In this document: one piece after another, positions 43,963 to 53,652 of the stretch
How the letters are laid out: the number at the start of each line of letters is the position of its first letter
Numbering within the stretch: the stretch's first letter is position 1
Assembly (NCBI RefSeq): GCF_039822265.1
Contig: NZ_JBAJEX010000009.1
Location: 33,410 to 97,409 of the forward strand
Direction: 5' to 3'
Length of the DNA: 64,000 bases
Source of the DNA: Thiobacter sp. AK1
GTDB taxonomy: Bacteria > Pseudomonadota > Gammaproteobacteria > Burkholderiales > Thiobacteraceae
Translations under genes and position numbers: made by a program
The notes under the pieces: generated by a model
What the model was told of the DNA's origin: nothing
Seen by the model: the letters and a program-made list of their open reading frames with translations, nothing else
Database searches by the model: none

Positions 43963-45383
43963 TTTTGATCTGCTAACACAAACTTGTCGGCCAACCCTCG
44001 CGCATTAAGCGCCCCGTAAAGGGTTTCGACAAACCATTGGATGTTTTTCTGCTGGGCCGCGATGGCTTGCCCTTTTTGCAGCGCTACGCTGTATTCCTTC
44101 GCAGCCATGCTCTGGGCCTGCTTGATGTTCTCGATGAGCTTCCTGGTGGCGGCCACGGCCTGGTCATCCTGGGATGCGCTGTTGGACATCATGGCCTTGG
44201 TAGCCTCACGCAGGATTTCTGTGAGATAGGCATAGGCAAGCTGCGTGGATACCAGTTCTGCGTACAAGTCGTCGTGTTGGGCAAATGCTCCTGTGGCGCT
44301 GGCCGCCACGATCTTCCACAGAGGTACCGAGGCGTTCGTGTACATTGCCTTGTCCACGTCGTCCCCAAAGTCCATGGGCGATCTTGCCAGCACCTTGTTC
44401 CGCCCTTCCTCCAGGAGCTTGCGGACACGGTAATAGAACGAGTACAGATCGGCATCGTAGGTGTCCATGGACAGACATCCGTTGAGCGAAGCGTCGCCAT
44501 CCGTGCAGCGGTACAGCTTCACCCTAGTCGTCTGCGAATCTGGCTTGCCGACAAGCTGCGCGTAGGTGATGATCGGCGGCTTTTCCTCGATCTCGGGCTT
44601 GCCAGAGTCGTTTTTGTCCGACGCCCGCAGGATGACGGTCCCCGTCATGCTCATCATGAGGTTGGTCATTTCCTCGGTGGTATTGAGCTTGCGCAACGCG
44701 AACCACGCGACGTTCTTCGATTGCAGGAGGTCTTTCATGCCAGGGTCTGCCGCCTGCATGGCAGTCATGGCATTCTTCCTGGCATTGAGGTCATTCATGA
44801 ATTGTGTGGCAGCATTAAGCGCGTCCGTGAACATGTTAGTGGTTCGCGCCCCTTCAGCCCGCCCCGTGGTGTCCTCCTTGGCGAGCATGCCCTTGACGCT
44901 ATCGGCAGCCACGCTGGCGAGCGCCTTTCCTGCCTCGCAGCTATTGATGTTCATCGCATTCGCCGATTGCGCGAATTGCTGCAAGGACTTCATGGTGTCC
45001 GCTAGTTCCGGGGAGACAGATTCAACGGCCATCATGAATGCTGCGCCAATAGCCGCGTTGCCGATGTTGCGCAGCAGCGCTGTGAAGGCTTCCGAGTTGA
45101 TGAAAGAAAACGAGCCTGCATGCAGGTCGATACCGCCACATCCCGCGCGCACGGTCGGCGGCTGGAAGGCGAAGAGCTGATAGTTTCGAATCGGGGTGCG
45201 CATGAAGAGAGAGCCGCCCGTGAAGGTGGTGCCGGTCTGGCCGCTGATGGCCTGTGGACCGGTGACGTTGCCGTAAACGCCCAGCTCGTTGAACCAGTCG
45301 TTCATCTCCGAGTACACGGTGGCATGGGCGCCCACGGCAAAAGCGGCGGCCACGACCCCGGCAATCAAGCGTTTTCTGAACAT
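43959..45383 (-). CDS. traH: TraH, F-type conjugation protein
   Basis: 474 residues with a signal peptide (cleavage near AHATVY). TraH signatures NDWFNELGVYGNVTGPQAI, GGSLFMRTPIRNYQLFAF, GCGGIDLHAGSFSFIN and MKSLQQFAQSANAMNINSCEAGKAL (in parts) are plain. It forms a periplasmic complex with TraF and TraU for pilus assembly. It overlaps traG by 4 bp. Confidence 0.95.
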   Translation of the reverse strand: MFRKRLIAGVVAAAFAVGAHATVYSEMNDWFNELGVYGNVTGPQAISGQTGTTFTGGSLFMRTPIRNYQLFAFQPPTVRAGCGGIDLHAGSFSFINSEAFTALLRNIGNAAIGAAFMMAVESVSPELADTMKSLQQFAQSANAMNINSCEAGKALASVAADSVKGMLAKEDTTGRAEGARTTNMFTDALNAATQFMNDLNARKNAMTAMQAADPGMKDLLQSKNVAWFALRKLNTTEEMTNLMMSMTGTVILRASDKNDSGKPEIEEKPPIITYAQLVGKPDSQTTRVKLYRCTDGDASLNGCLSMDTYDADLYSFYYRVRKLLEEGRNKVLARSPMDFGDDVDKAMYTNASVPLWKIVAASATGAFAQHDDLYAELVSTQLAYAYLTEILREATKAMMSNSASQDDQAVAATRKLIENIKQAQSMAAKEYSVALQKGQAIAAQQKNIQWFVETLYGALNARGLADKFVLADQK

Positions 45384-45469
45384 ACAACCCCCTTGCGAAC
45401 ATCAACCCGTCTATTCAACAACACCTGCCGCGCGCTTCTGACCAAAAAAAGGGCTACTTGTGCATCTTT

Positions 45470-46288
45470 TCAATACAATTCGCCAGGCTTGGTCTGGGTA
45501 AGGACATAGATGCGCTGGATCATGTCGTCGATGGCAACCACTCCCGAGCCGATGGGGATCATCCGCTTGTCTTTGACGTTGCCCAGGACCATCGTCGGCA
45601 CCTGGGTCACGTTCAGCCTTGCGGCAAGGCCATTGTCCATCCTTGCGTTCGGATACTCTGGCAACGTGCCGCCATCGAGAGACACAGGGAAAACCGTGAT
45701 GCCATACAGGTCAGACATTAGCTTGAGCGTCGCGGACATCCGGTGGCAGTAGGGGCAGTCCGAGCGGAAGAAGAAGAACAAGCCCCATTCGTTCGCAAGC
45801 GCCTGGAGCGTGTTCATCTCCGCCCGCTTGCGCACCTGTTTCTGCACCTCGATCCCGGCTGCCGTCACTGGCCGCTTCAGCTCGTAGTTCAAGTCTGGGG
45901 TTTGCCACAATGCCCGGCGCCACACGTCGGAATAGACTGACGCCGTTTGCATGAGCCGATCCTGCTCCTGGATGTAGGCTTTAACGTTCTCTGGTGTCGG
46001 CTCAAGGATCGAGAGCGCGCGCTTTGCTTCCAGGTCGCGCTTCCATTGCTCCAGCCGCTTGAGCGCCTCTTCTTCCTTGGAAAGCGGCTTCTTGGCCTTG
46101 GCCTGGCTGTCCTTGGCCTGCTCAGGTGGCGGCTCCGCGCAGTACCAGTTGAATTTGGGGCTGTCGCACTGCCAGGCCGAGGGGTAATCAATGCCTCCGG
46201 CCTCTGCCGTGGCCGACAGGGCAACGCACGATTGCAGCATCGCTGCAATGCTCAACGTTACTGCGACACAAGCTGTTTGACGCGCCAT
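45470..46288 (-). CDS. traF: TraF, F-type conjugation protein (thioredoxin-like)
   Basis: 272 residues from ATG 46288; signal peptide with a possible lipobox-like LQSC, then a TraF thioredoxin-like fold: CDSPKFNWYCAEPP, WGLFFFFRSDCPYCHRM with a CPYC pair, and VTQVPTMVLG with the cis-Pro. Many F-plasmid TraF proteins lack the CxxC pair, so this one may be redox active, like TrbB. It works with TraH. The start overlaps the trbI end by 31 bp. Confidence 0.9.
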   Translation of the reverse strand: MARQTACVAVTLSIAAMLQSCVALSATAEAGGIDYPSAWQCDSPKFNWYCAEPPPEQAKDSQAKAKKPLSKEEEALKRLEQWKRDLEAKRALSILEPTPENVKAYIQEQDRLMQTASVYSDVWRRALWQTPDLNYELKRPVTAAGIEVQKQVRKRAEMNTLQALANEWGLFFFFRSDCPYCHRMSATLKLMSDLYGITVFPVSLDGGTLPEYPNARMDNGLAARLNVTQVPTMVLGNVKDKRMIPIGSGVVAIDDMIQRIYVLTQTKPGELY

Positions 46289-46695
46289 GTCAGGTCTTGC
46301 ACATCCTTCGATCCATTGGACAACACTGCGCCAGCACTGATGATCGTGCACCCGCACTCTTTCGCTACCTGATCGCTGGCCCATTTCATCTTCTCGGCCA
46401 GTTTGGACAGCCTGGCGGCGATCTCCTGTTTCTTGGCGTCCGTCATGTCGGGCTTGATTTCCCGGTCCATCTTTGCGATCTCTTCCTTGAGAATCGCTGC
46501 CATGTCTACCATGGCGAGTCGCCCCGGCTGGGGGTGCGTGTACACCCAGGCAGCCCCGATGATGCACGCGGACAGAACAGACAACATCCAGGTGAGGATG
46601 TGTCCCTTCAGCCCTGACCGGCTTGGGTTGGCGCGCGAGGCGCTCGGCGCGGCATCCTCGCTTGACGCCAAATCAATGGTTTTCTCCGATTCCAT
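46258..46695 (-). CDS. trbI: TrbI-like inner-membrane protein of the F-type T4SS
   Basis: 145 residues: a single transmembrane segment (ILTWMLSVLSACIIGAAWVY) and a periplasmic helical region (VDMAAILKEEIAKMDREI, AARLSKLAEKMKWASDQVAKE, CGCTIISAGAVL) with the layout of the TrbI_Ftype family. Its position upstream of traF also fits. TrbI influences pilus retraction in F. Confidence 0.75.
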   Translation of the reverse strand: MESEKTIDLASSEDAAPSASRANPSRSGLKGHILTWMLSVLSACIIGAAWVYTHPQPGRLAMVDMAAILKEEIAKMDREIKPDMTDAKKQEIAARLSKLAEKMKWASDQVAKECGCTIISAGAVLSNGSKDVQDLTWRVKQLVSQ

Positions 46696-46713
46696 CAGAC
46701 TACGCCCTCGTCG

Positions 46714-47094
46714 TTACCGCTTTTTCTGTTCTTCTGGCTCTGACTTTTTCTGCTGCGCGGCGGGCAGGTAAATGCACACCACGCCGCCCCTGGTTAGCGC
46801 CACGTTGTAGCGCAGGTCGCAGTTTCCAGCGGCAAACAGGATCGGTAGCTGCTCGTTGCAAAACTGCTCTGGCAGAAAGGCGATTTTCTGGCCTGGCTTG
46901 CAATCAACCGCCCCAAACAGCGCTTCCAGACCAACCTTACAAAAGGTCGATTGCTCTACCGCCTCCTTTGTCGATTTGCTATCTGTTCTCTCGCCTGTAT
47001 TCGGCGCGCCCGTTGTGGATGCCTGTTCCTTGCATCCTGCCAAGGCAAGCATGCCAATCATCACGACCACAGCAACACTGAGTGTCTTGTTCAC
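46714..47094 (-). CDS. Hypothetical lipoprotein between traC and trbI
   Basis: 126 residues with a lipoprotein signal (lipobox LALAGC) and four more cysteines (TFCKVG, VDCKPG, QFCNEQ, GNCDLRY), then a charged tail. No family recognised. It starts in a 4-bp overlap with the traC stop, so it is part of the transfer operon. Confidence 0.6.
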   Translation of the reverse strand: MNKTLSVAVVVMIGMLALAGCKEQASTTGAPNTGERTDSKSTKEAVEQSTFCKVGLEALFGAVDCKPGQKIAFLPEQFCNEQLPILFAAGNCDLRYNVALTRGGVVCIYLPAAQQKKSEPEEQKKR

Positions 47095-49664
47095 GATGTT
47101 TTCCTTCTCTGCAGGATCGTCTCAATTGCTTCGACCACCGTCATCCCCTGATCCTTGAGCGTTTTGATTGCCTGGAAGTCCTCCGCCCTGGTTGAGTAGA
47201 GGAGCATCGAGAACGGGTCGAGAATCAGCCTCCCGACGCCCGACCCCATCGGTCCGTGCACAAAGATTTCCGAGTAGTAACCGTGCTCGGTCGCCACGCT
47301 CGACAGTTGCCGCTTCATCCATTCGTCAACATGGAGCTTGCCTTCCTTGCCCAGCCGATCAATGGATTCGGGTTTCTGCCTGAGCAGGAACAGCCAGTCC
47401 GCGTTCTGGATCGCAGCTTTGGTGGCGTCGTTCTTGTAGTAGTCCTCGACGGACTGCGTGATGGTGCCGAATGCGCCACCATACTTACGTGCCCGCCGGT
47501 ATCCGGCCTCGATGAACCCAGCGCTTGATCCACTTCCCATCAGGTCCCACGCCTCGTCGATGATGACGAGCTTCCGTTTGGAGCGGTCGAGATACATTTC
47601 CTGGGTGATACGGTACATCATGAGCTGCATCACCACGGCCTGGAGGTCTTTCTTGGACTTCAGCTCTTCCAACTCCAGGACAACGAAGGGTTTGTGGAAG
47701 GCGATATTTGCATCTCCCTCAAAGTAGCTCGAATACACACCATACTTTGTGTATGGCTCAAGCGCGGTCGCCAGGCGCGACAAATCGCGTTCGTGCTCGC
47801 CGTCCTCGGACAAGCGACCCGTCTTGAGTAGTTCATACACGTCGGTGATGGTCGCCTGCTTGCCTTTGGCGTCCCAGACACGCTTGATCGCCGCGGCCAG
47901 CGCTGCGTAGCCGTAGTTGTCCAACGGCTCCCTTGGGCTTGCCATCTGAGCGACCAGCGGCAGCAGCATTTCCATGTCGTTGTTGATGTCAACCACCATC
48001 GAGAACGGGTTGAGGCAGATCGTGTTGCTGCGTTCGTCCGAAAACTCGATGAATTCGCCGTCGAGAAGCTCGCACAGGTTGCGGTATGACCGGCCCACAT
48101 CGATGATCCAGACTTTGGCGCCCGTTCCGAGATAGCGGAAGGCCAGTTCATTGACGAATACCGACTTGCCGGAACCCGACAACGCCGCCACCGCGAAGTT
48201 GTAGTTGCCGCCCGTGTTGTTGAACAGGTCGAACGTCATGATCTGCCCACGCCGGCCGAACAGGGTGACGACCGGCGTCTCCGTCCCCTTCCATTCAGCG
48301 ATCAGCGGGGCCGTCATGACGGCGTTGTCCGCCGTCTTGGTTCCGGCGCGGCCAAACATCTGCAAGTCCTTTTGCAGCGCCGGAGTCAGCGTGCACGGCA
48401 TGGCCGCCACGAGAGCCTGATGCTGAAGATAAACATCCTTCGCCAGGTCGAAACCCCGCGCCCGCCAGACGGCGCGTACTGCATGTTCGCTTCTCGCCAC
48501 GTCTTCCAGCCGTGAGATCAGGACGATCTGATGGTACATCTGGACGACATTTCGTCCGTTGTCGAATGCCCGTAGCACCATGTCCCAGTCGCGCTTGCGG
48601 TCTTGCAGGTCGGGCTGGAAGTGCGCCATGTAGGAACCGGCGGCCTGGGTCGCGCGGGCCGCCTTGACCTGAGCCTTGGTCCGCGCCGACTCATAATCAA
48701 GGATGATGGCGCCCATCGTGATCAGGAACGGGCATGGAATCGCCAGAGCCATCTGGTAATAGTCCCCGATCAGGGCGCCCATGTTGCCAAGGCGGTAGTA
48801 CCTGGGGTACTGCCGCACGGAGAAACATTGCAGGGCGGTTTCTTCTCCGCCTCCCTTGCGGAACTTGATGAAGCTGTCGGCGACGCTCGAAGCGATCTCC
48901 AGATTCGATAGATGCGAGCGCAGCAGCCGCGAATCGTCGTATTCGATCGGCTTGTCTGCCGCCCTCCCGAACACCCGCTCGTGGTCGAAGAAATCGGCCA
49001 CGAAGTTGAGCAGGTCGTTCGGCCCCCAATCCCAACCCGGAAGATGGGCTGAGCGCAGGGTCGCATGGGCGCTCTCGCGGATGCGGATAGCTTCTTCCAC
49101 ATCCGCCGGAACCGAAGGGCTCAAGGGCGTCGTGATGGAAATCACGCAACGGTAATCACGCAGCAGATAAACGTGGTGTGAGAACAGTGACTTCCCCGTG
49201 CCTTCGAGGTAGTAATCGATTCTCCGGCGCGCCATTTCGCGGAAGACATTTTTGTTGCGCCTGTCTTCCCACTCACCGCCGGTCTTGTCGCTGTCGACGG
49301 GCAGCAGTCTTGCCTGATCCCGCAACACCGGGAGAATGTGCGGGCTTGCGTAAAGAGATACTTGGATGCCTGTGCCAGGGGGGCAGGACATGAACAAGCT
49401 CGCCAGCACCCGCTCCATTTCCTCGTTGGAGCCGGTCTGCGGCATGGTCTCGATGCAGAAGCCGATGTTTTGCTCGGGCTTCCCGCCGAATGCGCCCTGG
49501 TCAAGAACGAACAGTTTTTCGTCCTGCATCCAGCCCAGATACGGCAGAATCCCGGTAAGCCTCGGGATCGTCGCGATTTGCTCCAGCAACGCGCGAGGAA
49601 CCGCATCGGCCGGGGCGAACCGCTCGCCGTAAAAGATGGTTTTCAGGGCATCAAGCACGCTCAC
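47091..49664 (-). CDS. traC: TraC, T4SS ATPase (VirB4 family)
   Basis: 857 residues. Walker A AALSGSGKSVFVNELAFRYL (near residue 500), Walker B LVIIDEAWDLMGSG, and a C-terminal TraC/VirB4 helicase-like region (GGAFGTITQSVEDYYKN, ILRQKPESIDRL-like). It powers pilus biogenesis and sits at the cytoplasmic membrane. The start overlaps traV by 4 bp. Confidence 0.96.
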   Translation of the reverse strand: MSVLDALKTIFYGERFAPADAVPRALLEQIATIPRLTGILPYLGWMQDEKLFVLDQGAFGGKPEQNIGFCIETMPQTGSNEEMERVLASLFMSCPPGTGIQVSLYASPHILPVLRDQARLLPVDSDKTGGEWEDRRNKNVFREMARRRIDYYLEGTGKSLFSHHVYLLRDYRCVISITTPLSPSVPADVEEAIRIRESAHATLRSAHLPGWDWGPNDLLNFVADFFDHERVFGRAADKPIEYDDSRLLRSHLSNLEIASSVADSFIKFRKGGGEETALQCFSVRQYPRYYRLGNMGALIGDYYQMALAIPCPFLITMGAIILDYESARTKAQVKAARATQAAGSYMAHFQPDLQDRKRDWDMVLRAFDNGRNVVQMYHQIVLISRLEDVARSEHAVRAVWRARGFDLAKDVYLQHQALVAAMPCTLTPALQKDLQMFGRAGTKTADNAVMTAPLIAEWKGTETPVVTLFGRRGQIMTFDLFNNTGGNYNFAVAALSGSGKSVFVNELAFRYLGTGAKVWIIDVGRSYRNLCELLDGEFIEFSDERSNTICLNPFSMVVDINNDMEMLLPLVAQMASPREPLDNYGYAALAAAIKRVWDAKGKQATITDVYELLKTGRLSEDGEHERDLSRLATALEPYTKYGVYSSYFEGDANIAFHKPFVVLELEELKSKKDLQAVVMQLMMYRITQEMYLDRSKRKLVIIDEAWDLMGSGSSAGFIEAGYRRARKYGGAFGTITQSVEDYYKNDATKAAIQNADWLFLLRQKPESIDRLGKEGKLHVDEWMKRQLSSVATEHGYYSEIFVHGPMGSGVGRLILDPFSMLLYSTRAEDFQAIKTLKDQGMTVVEAIETILQRRKTS

Positions 49665-50230
49665 TCCTGTCCTCCTGCCCCCGCGTGAGGTTGCTGCGGC
49701 GCCGTGGGCCCGTAGCCTTGCGCGCCAGGCAGAACCACACCGCTACCCGCCTGTTGCGGCGCCGAGGCCGATGGTTTTTGCGCCGGATTGCCCTGGCTGG
49801 GCTGGATGAAGGTCGGCCGGTAGCGATCGATGATCCGCTTCTGGTTGTGTTCGATCACCCAGCGGCCAGGATCGGCTACGACGTAGATGTATGACTGGTC
49901 ATGTAGGTCACCTTCCGAGTCCTCCCATGGGGCGATCCAGACGCGCAGGACCTTCGGTTGTGTGCGGATCGGGTCACCGGATGACGGCGCCTTCCCAATG
50001 ATCTCGCCTGACTTCGCAGGCGCCCCAACCGAGGCCTCGACCTTCTCCCCCTTGCGCAAGGCCGGCAAGTTGTTTGCGACGGCATTGGCGTAGACACCAG
50101 ACAGGGAGGAACACGTCACGCCATCCGGGGCCTTACAAGAGAACTTGGTCTCTCCGTCCAGCCCCGACATCGTGCTGGCGCACCCTCCGAGGAGGGTCGC
50201 GATCAGGATCGCGGCAGCATACGTGCGCAT
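49661..50230 (-). CDS. traV: TraV, outer-membrane lipoprotein of the T4SS core
   Basis: 189 residues from ATG 50230 with a lipobox LLGGCAST. TraV signature FSCKAPDGVTCSSLSGVYANAVANNLP, then KVLRVWIAPWEDSEGDLHDQSYIYVV. VirB7-like partner of TraK and TraB in the core complex. The C-terminal tail is Pro/Gln/Ala-rich. Confidence 0.9.
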   Translation of the reverse strand: MRTYAAAILIATLLGGCASTMSGLDGETKFSCKAPDGVTCSSLSGVYANAVANNLPALRKGEKVEASVGAPAKSGEIIGKAPSSGDPIRTQPKVLRVWIAPWEDSEGDLHDQSYIYVVADPGRWVIEHNQKRIIDRYRPTFIQPSQGNPAQKPSASAPQQAGSGVVLPGAQGYGPTAPQQPHAGAGGQE

Positions 50231-50241
50231 GTCGATCCCCC

Positions 50242-50988
50242 TCACTGGCGCTGAGCCGCGCCACCCATCGGGCGACTGCCACCTGAAAGACGCCGTTCGA
50301 TCTCGGATGCCGGCACGAACCCCGGCACCATCGTCCCGTCACCCAGGATGATGGTTGGCGTGCCGCTGATGCCGAGGCTGCTTCCCAGCCGAACATTCCG
50401 TGCTACCGGGCTGTCGCACTGGGTTTTTTCATCTGGCAGCTTGCCGCTCGTCATGAAGGCGCCCCATGCTTTTGCGCGGTCTTTGGCGCACCAGATGGCT
50501 TCCGCCTTGCGCTTGGCGTCGGGATGTAGCCCCTCCAGCGGGTAGAGGAAGGTGTAAATCGTCACGTTATCGAGTTTCGGCATCGTCTCGCGCTCCAAGC
50601 GCTGGCAGAACGGGCAATCCGGGTCGGAAAACACATAGAGCGTCCGAGAGCCGTCGCCTTTGACAGTCTTGATGGCATCCGCCAGCGGCAACACAGACAC
50701 GTCGATTTTGCTGATCTCATCGATGCGCTGGGCGGTGAGGTCTTTTTGCTCCTGCATGTCGTAGAGGTGGCCAAATAGCATGTACCGGCCGGACTCGTCC
50801 GTGTATGCCACATTGCGACCCATGACCACTTCGTAAATGCCCTTGATCGGGCTTTCGTACACCGCCGTGATTTTGGTGGCCGGATATTTCTCCTTCAGCC
50901 GATTCAGCACATCGTCCGTCTGCCCCGCCAGCACAGCCGACGACGCAAGAGCCATGGCCACGCCCAATACAACGCTACGCATTTGCAT
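50242..50988 (-). CDS. dsbC: DsbC-family periplasmic disulfide isomerase
   Basis: 248 residues, signal peptide (cleavage near VLAGQT), N-terminal DsbC dimerisation domain (VVMGRNVAYTDESGRYMLFG) and a thioredoxin fold with the CPFC active site in VFSDPDCPFCQRLE and cis-Pro in GISGTPTIILG. AAGGAG lies 8 nt ahead of ATG 50988. Likely folds cysteine-rich TraN, TraU and TraV proteins; SXT and IncC elements carry a similar gene within tra. Confidence 0.93.
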   Translation of the reverse strand: MQMRSVVLGVAMALASSAVLAGQTDDVLNRLKEKYPATKITAVYESPIKGIYEVVMGRNVAYTDESGRYMLFGHLYDMQEQKDLTAQRIDEISKIDVSVLPLADAIKTVKGDGSRTLYVFSDPDCPFCQRLERETMPKLDNVTIYTFLYPLEGLHPDAKRKAEAIWCAKDRAKAWGAFMTSGKLPDEKTQCDSPVARNVRLGSSLGISGTPTIILGDGTMVPGFVPASEIERRLSGGSRPMGGAAQRQ

Positions 50989-51178
50989 TACGTTTCTCCT
51001 TCTTCGATTCTTCCAAAAGTGCCTGAACAATCTGCTGCTGCACCTGCTCGGGTGTGAGCCGTCCAATGCCGCCAGGACCAAACAGCGACACCCTTGCTGC
51101 GATCGATGCGGCTTCTTGCAGGATGGCGGCCCGCACCGCTTGGTTTCTGGATGCGCGCCGATCAATGCGCGAAGGCAT
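50975..51178 (-). CDS. Small hypothetical protein between traB and dsbC
   Basis: 67 residues from ATG 51178 (MPSRIDRRASRNQAVRAAIL, then a helical Gln/Glu-rich tail EQVQQQIVQALLEESKKEKR). The start overlaps the end of traB by 17 bp and the stop overlaps the dsbC start by 14 bp. Unrecognised; the double overlap supports expression. Confidence 0.55.
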   Translation of the reverse strand: MPSRIDRRASRNQAVRAAILQEAASIAARVSLFGPGGIGRLTPEQVQQQIVQALLEESKKEKRNANA

Positions 51179-52427
51179 CCAACGCTTTCCCCATGATGCG
51201 GCGACCCCGCTTCCAGACGTCCGTGTAATCGCCTTCATCCACGCTCGGGCCGAGGCCAAGCGTCACGCCCTTGGTCAGGACGACATCCACCACCCGCCCT
51301 GCATCTACCTCGATGATCGGGAACATCTTCTCGGCCAGGTTGATGTAGTACTGCGAGAGCCGATCCAGCGCCTTTCCGACGCCGGCGCCTACTCCGGCCT
51401 GGAACTGTTTGCCCGTGTCCACGGTGCCGATCGTCCCCAATGGGCTGGTCGAGTAGGTGGTCGCGCTTTGCTGGAACGCCTGACCGATGCCTGAGGCGAC
51501 GCCAGCCAGGAGCGCATTCGCAAGCACCTGCCCTTGTTTGCTCACCAGCCGCCCGCGCATACCGGCCTTGCCGTCCTCGCCAACCACATACCCTTTGGCA
51601 TTGGTATCAACCACCTCTCCGGTGTTGAGCACGCACGAGAGCGATTCGAGCCTCAGATAAGCCCTTTCGGAGCTGATGTCGCCGTACCCCGAGCCCAACA
51701 GAAAGCACTCCTTGACCTTGGCCCGGAAGCGGTTGGGCAGGAAGGCGTTGTCCTGGACCCGCAGCAGCACCGGCCAAGGGTTGTTCTGGGCCTGGCCGCC
51801 TGTCGGAGCATCCAGTCCGCCCAGGAGCACAGCGCGCATGAACGAGCCGGATGGGATGTAAGTCTTGCCTTTTTGCTCCTCCTGTGCGCCCTGTACGGCA
51901 GCGGCGGCGTCGGATACCTCAAAGACGGCAATCCCAGGCTCCTTCGGCTGTGGCGGCGGCGCCTGCGGCGATGGCGTCCCCGTCCCGCTCGCTGGCGGTT
52001 GTGGCGCAGGCTGCTGTTGAGAGACGGGCGATGGCGCAGGTGGCGGCGGAACAGGCGGCAGCGGCGGCAAAACGCTTTCCGTCTTCTGCGCGGGGGGTTG
52101 AGGCGCATTCTGCTTCTGCTCGACCGCATCCAGCCTTTGCTTGATCCCTTGGAGAACCGCATCCATTTCCTTCATTTGCTGAGAGGATTGCGCCATCCAG
52201 ACATCGCGTGGGTCGACCTGAGACCCGGGCGTTGCGATGTTCTTGGTGGTGTGTTCTTCCTTGTTGGATTGCGGCACCATCGAAGGTTGGTTGTTCCAGA
52301 GAGCGACACTGCCGAAGACGATGCCAAGGAAGACCGTGCCCAGGGCGCCAAGCACGAGATACTGCTTGGCTTTGGGCGACAGGTTCTTGAAACGGTCGGC
52401 CAGGGTTGTCTTGGTGTCTGCACTCAT
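51162..52427 (-). CDS. traB: TraB, T4SS inner-membrane scaffold (VirB10 family)
   Basis: 421 residues: transmembrane helix (YLVLGALGTVFLGIVFGSV), coiled coil (about 65-105), a Pro-rich periplasmic span (about 105-150), and the TrbI/VirB10 beta-barrel domain (GSFMRAVLLGGLDAPTGGQA, VLLRVQDNAFLPNRFRA, RLVSKQGQVLANALLAG). It bridges inner and outer membranes. The start overlaps traK by 4 bp. Confidence 0.94.
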   Translation of the reverse strand: MSADTKTTLADRFKNLSPKAKQYLVLGALGTVFLGIVFGSVALWNNQPSMVPQSNKEEHTTKNIATPGSQVDPRDVWMAQSSQQMKEMDAVLQGIKQRLDAVEQKQNAPQPPAQKTESVLPPLPPVPPPPAPSPVSQQQPAPQPPASGTGTPSPQAPPPQPKEPGIAVFEVSDAAAAVQGAQEEQKGKTYIPSGSFMRAVLLGGLDAPTGGQAQNNPWPVLLRVQDNAFLPNRFRAKVKECFLLGSGYGDISSERAYLRLESLSCVLNTGEVVDTNAKGYVVGEDGKAGMRGRLVSKQGQVLANALLAGVASGIGQAFQQSATTYSTSPLGTIGTVDTGKQFQAGVGAGVGKALDRLSQYYINLAEKMFPIIEVDAGRVVDVVLTKGVTLGLGPSVDEGDYTDVWKRGRRIMGKALDAFAH

Positions 52428-53125
52428 TCTGCCGACTCCGAGATCACGTACACGGCCGTCGTTTCCGCCGGTTTGAGTTCCGGTCGTTCAACCGACACGG
52501 CCACCACGCCACGCCGGTAAAGCTCACGCTCGTCGATCACCATGGGTTTGTCAGATGTGTTCGTGAGCATGTATTTCTCACCCTTGAGCGGTCCATCGAC
52601 GACCTTGACGAGCACGAACATGGCTTCTTTCCAGAGAGGCGCCAGTTCGTTCGTCACCCGAGATTCCATGTCCGTCTCATCAGAGGATTCGAGAGCAAGC
52701 AAGACGCGCTTGATCGCTTGGTTGCGCGCCATGTCGCGGCCAGCCTGCTTGTTGCCTGGTTCCGGCTTGCCCTTGATGATGATGGAATCGGATGGGCCGT
52801 CGGCAACCGACAGCAACAGCTTCCATGTGCGCCCCGTTTCATCCGACACAAAGACGCTGAATGCCTGCTTGTCGGTCGTCGGCTTGATATATGCAGTGCC
52901 CGCGTCTTTGTCTGGTGTGACCGCGAACTCACCTTCGGCCCCGAACACCCGCCGGATGCGATGACCCTCCACACGGATCATGGTCGGCTCGGACCGCGAC
53001 ACCATGGCGCTCAGGGTGTCGTCTGGTTTTCCGGTGAGGACCTGGGCGCTGTGCGCGTCAAGACTGGCTGCCAGCAGGGTTGCCAAAAAGATTTTGATCG
53101 CTGGTTTCTTTGAAGTCGCTGACAT
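52424..53125 (-). CDS. traK: TraK, T4SS core protein (VirB9-like secretin)
   Basis: 233 residues from ATG 53125 (an ATG at 53137 is also possible) with a signal peptide (KIFLATLLAASLDAHSAQ). TraK family features: RVEGHRIRRVFGAEGEFAVT, AFSVFVSDETGRTWKLLL, LTNTSDKPMVIDERELYRRG. It forms the outer ring of the core complex with TraV and TraB. The start lies inside the 3' end of traE. Confidence 0.9.
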   Translation of the reverse strand: MSATSKKPAIKIFLATLLAASLDAHSAQVLTGKPDDTLSAMVSRSEPTMIRVEGHRIRRVFGAEGEFAVTPDKDAGTAYIKPTTDKQAFSVFVSDETGRTWKLLLSVADGPSDSIIIKGKPEPGNKQAGRDMARNQAIKRVLLALESSDETDMESRVTNELAPLWKEAMFVLVKVVDGPLKGEKYMLTNTSDKPMVIDERELYRRGVVAVSVERPELKPAETTAVYVISESAE

Positions 53126-53651
53126 AGAGCCGTCCATTCATGAACTTGAATCCGACGAGATAAGTGGCGTTCCGCTCGCCCGCCTTCTTGTCCGACGTCC
53201 AGGTTACGAGCGTCCCGGACAGCGCCACCTTAAGGGCTTTTTCGTCCGTCGTGACGTTGCGAACGGAGAATTGGGTCGCCGCGTTGTTTTTTTTCAGGAA
53301 CTCTGCCCGCGCCCCCATCTCTGCCTGCAAGCGCCCGTATTCGGATGGAGCCGCATACTTGAGGAACAGGCTGTTCTGATAATCGGAGACGACGGGCGTG
53401 ACGTTGAGCGCCAACCCTGCATACCAGTACGCCATTTCTTCCAGGTATTCCTTGGAGACGGCGTTCCCCGACACCCAGAAGCTACGGTTGATTTCAGGGG
53501 GCACGAGGACGGTTTTCTCCGCCCCCGCTAGCCTCAACATCGCTGCTCCCTCGATGAGCACCACCACGGTCAGCCCTGCCACGAGGAGGCGCATGAAGCG
53601 GATCTCCTGGTTGGCGTTGTCCCGCTCCGAGAGGTATTTCTTGAAGAGCAT
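53058..53651 (-). CDS. traE: TraE, T4SS inner-membrane protein (VirB8-like)
   Basis: 197 residues with one transmembrane helix (FMRLLVAGLTVVVLIEGAAML) and a VirB8-like periplasmic domain (SFWVSGNAVSKEYLEEMAYW, NVTTDEKALKVALSGTLVTW, YLVGFKFMNGRLYVSDFKE). Standard length. Located between a small secreted protein and traK. Confidence 0.93.
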   Translation of the reverse strand: MLFKKYLSERDNANQEIRFMRLLVAGLTVVVLIEGAAMLRLAGAEKTVLVPPEINRSFWVSGNAVSKEYLEEMAYWYAGLALNVTPVVSDYQNSLFLKYAAPSEYGRLQAEMGARAEFLKKNNAATQFSVRNVTTDEKALKVALSGTLVTWTSDKKAGERNATYLVGFKFMNGRLYVSDFKETSDQNLFGNPAGSQS

Positions 53652-53652
53652 C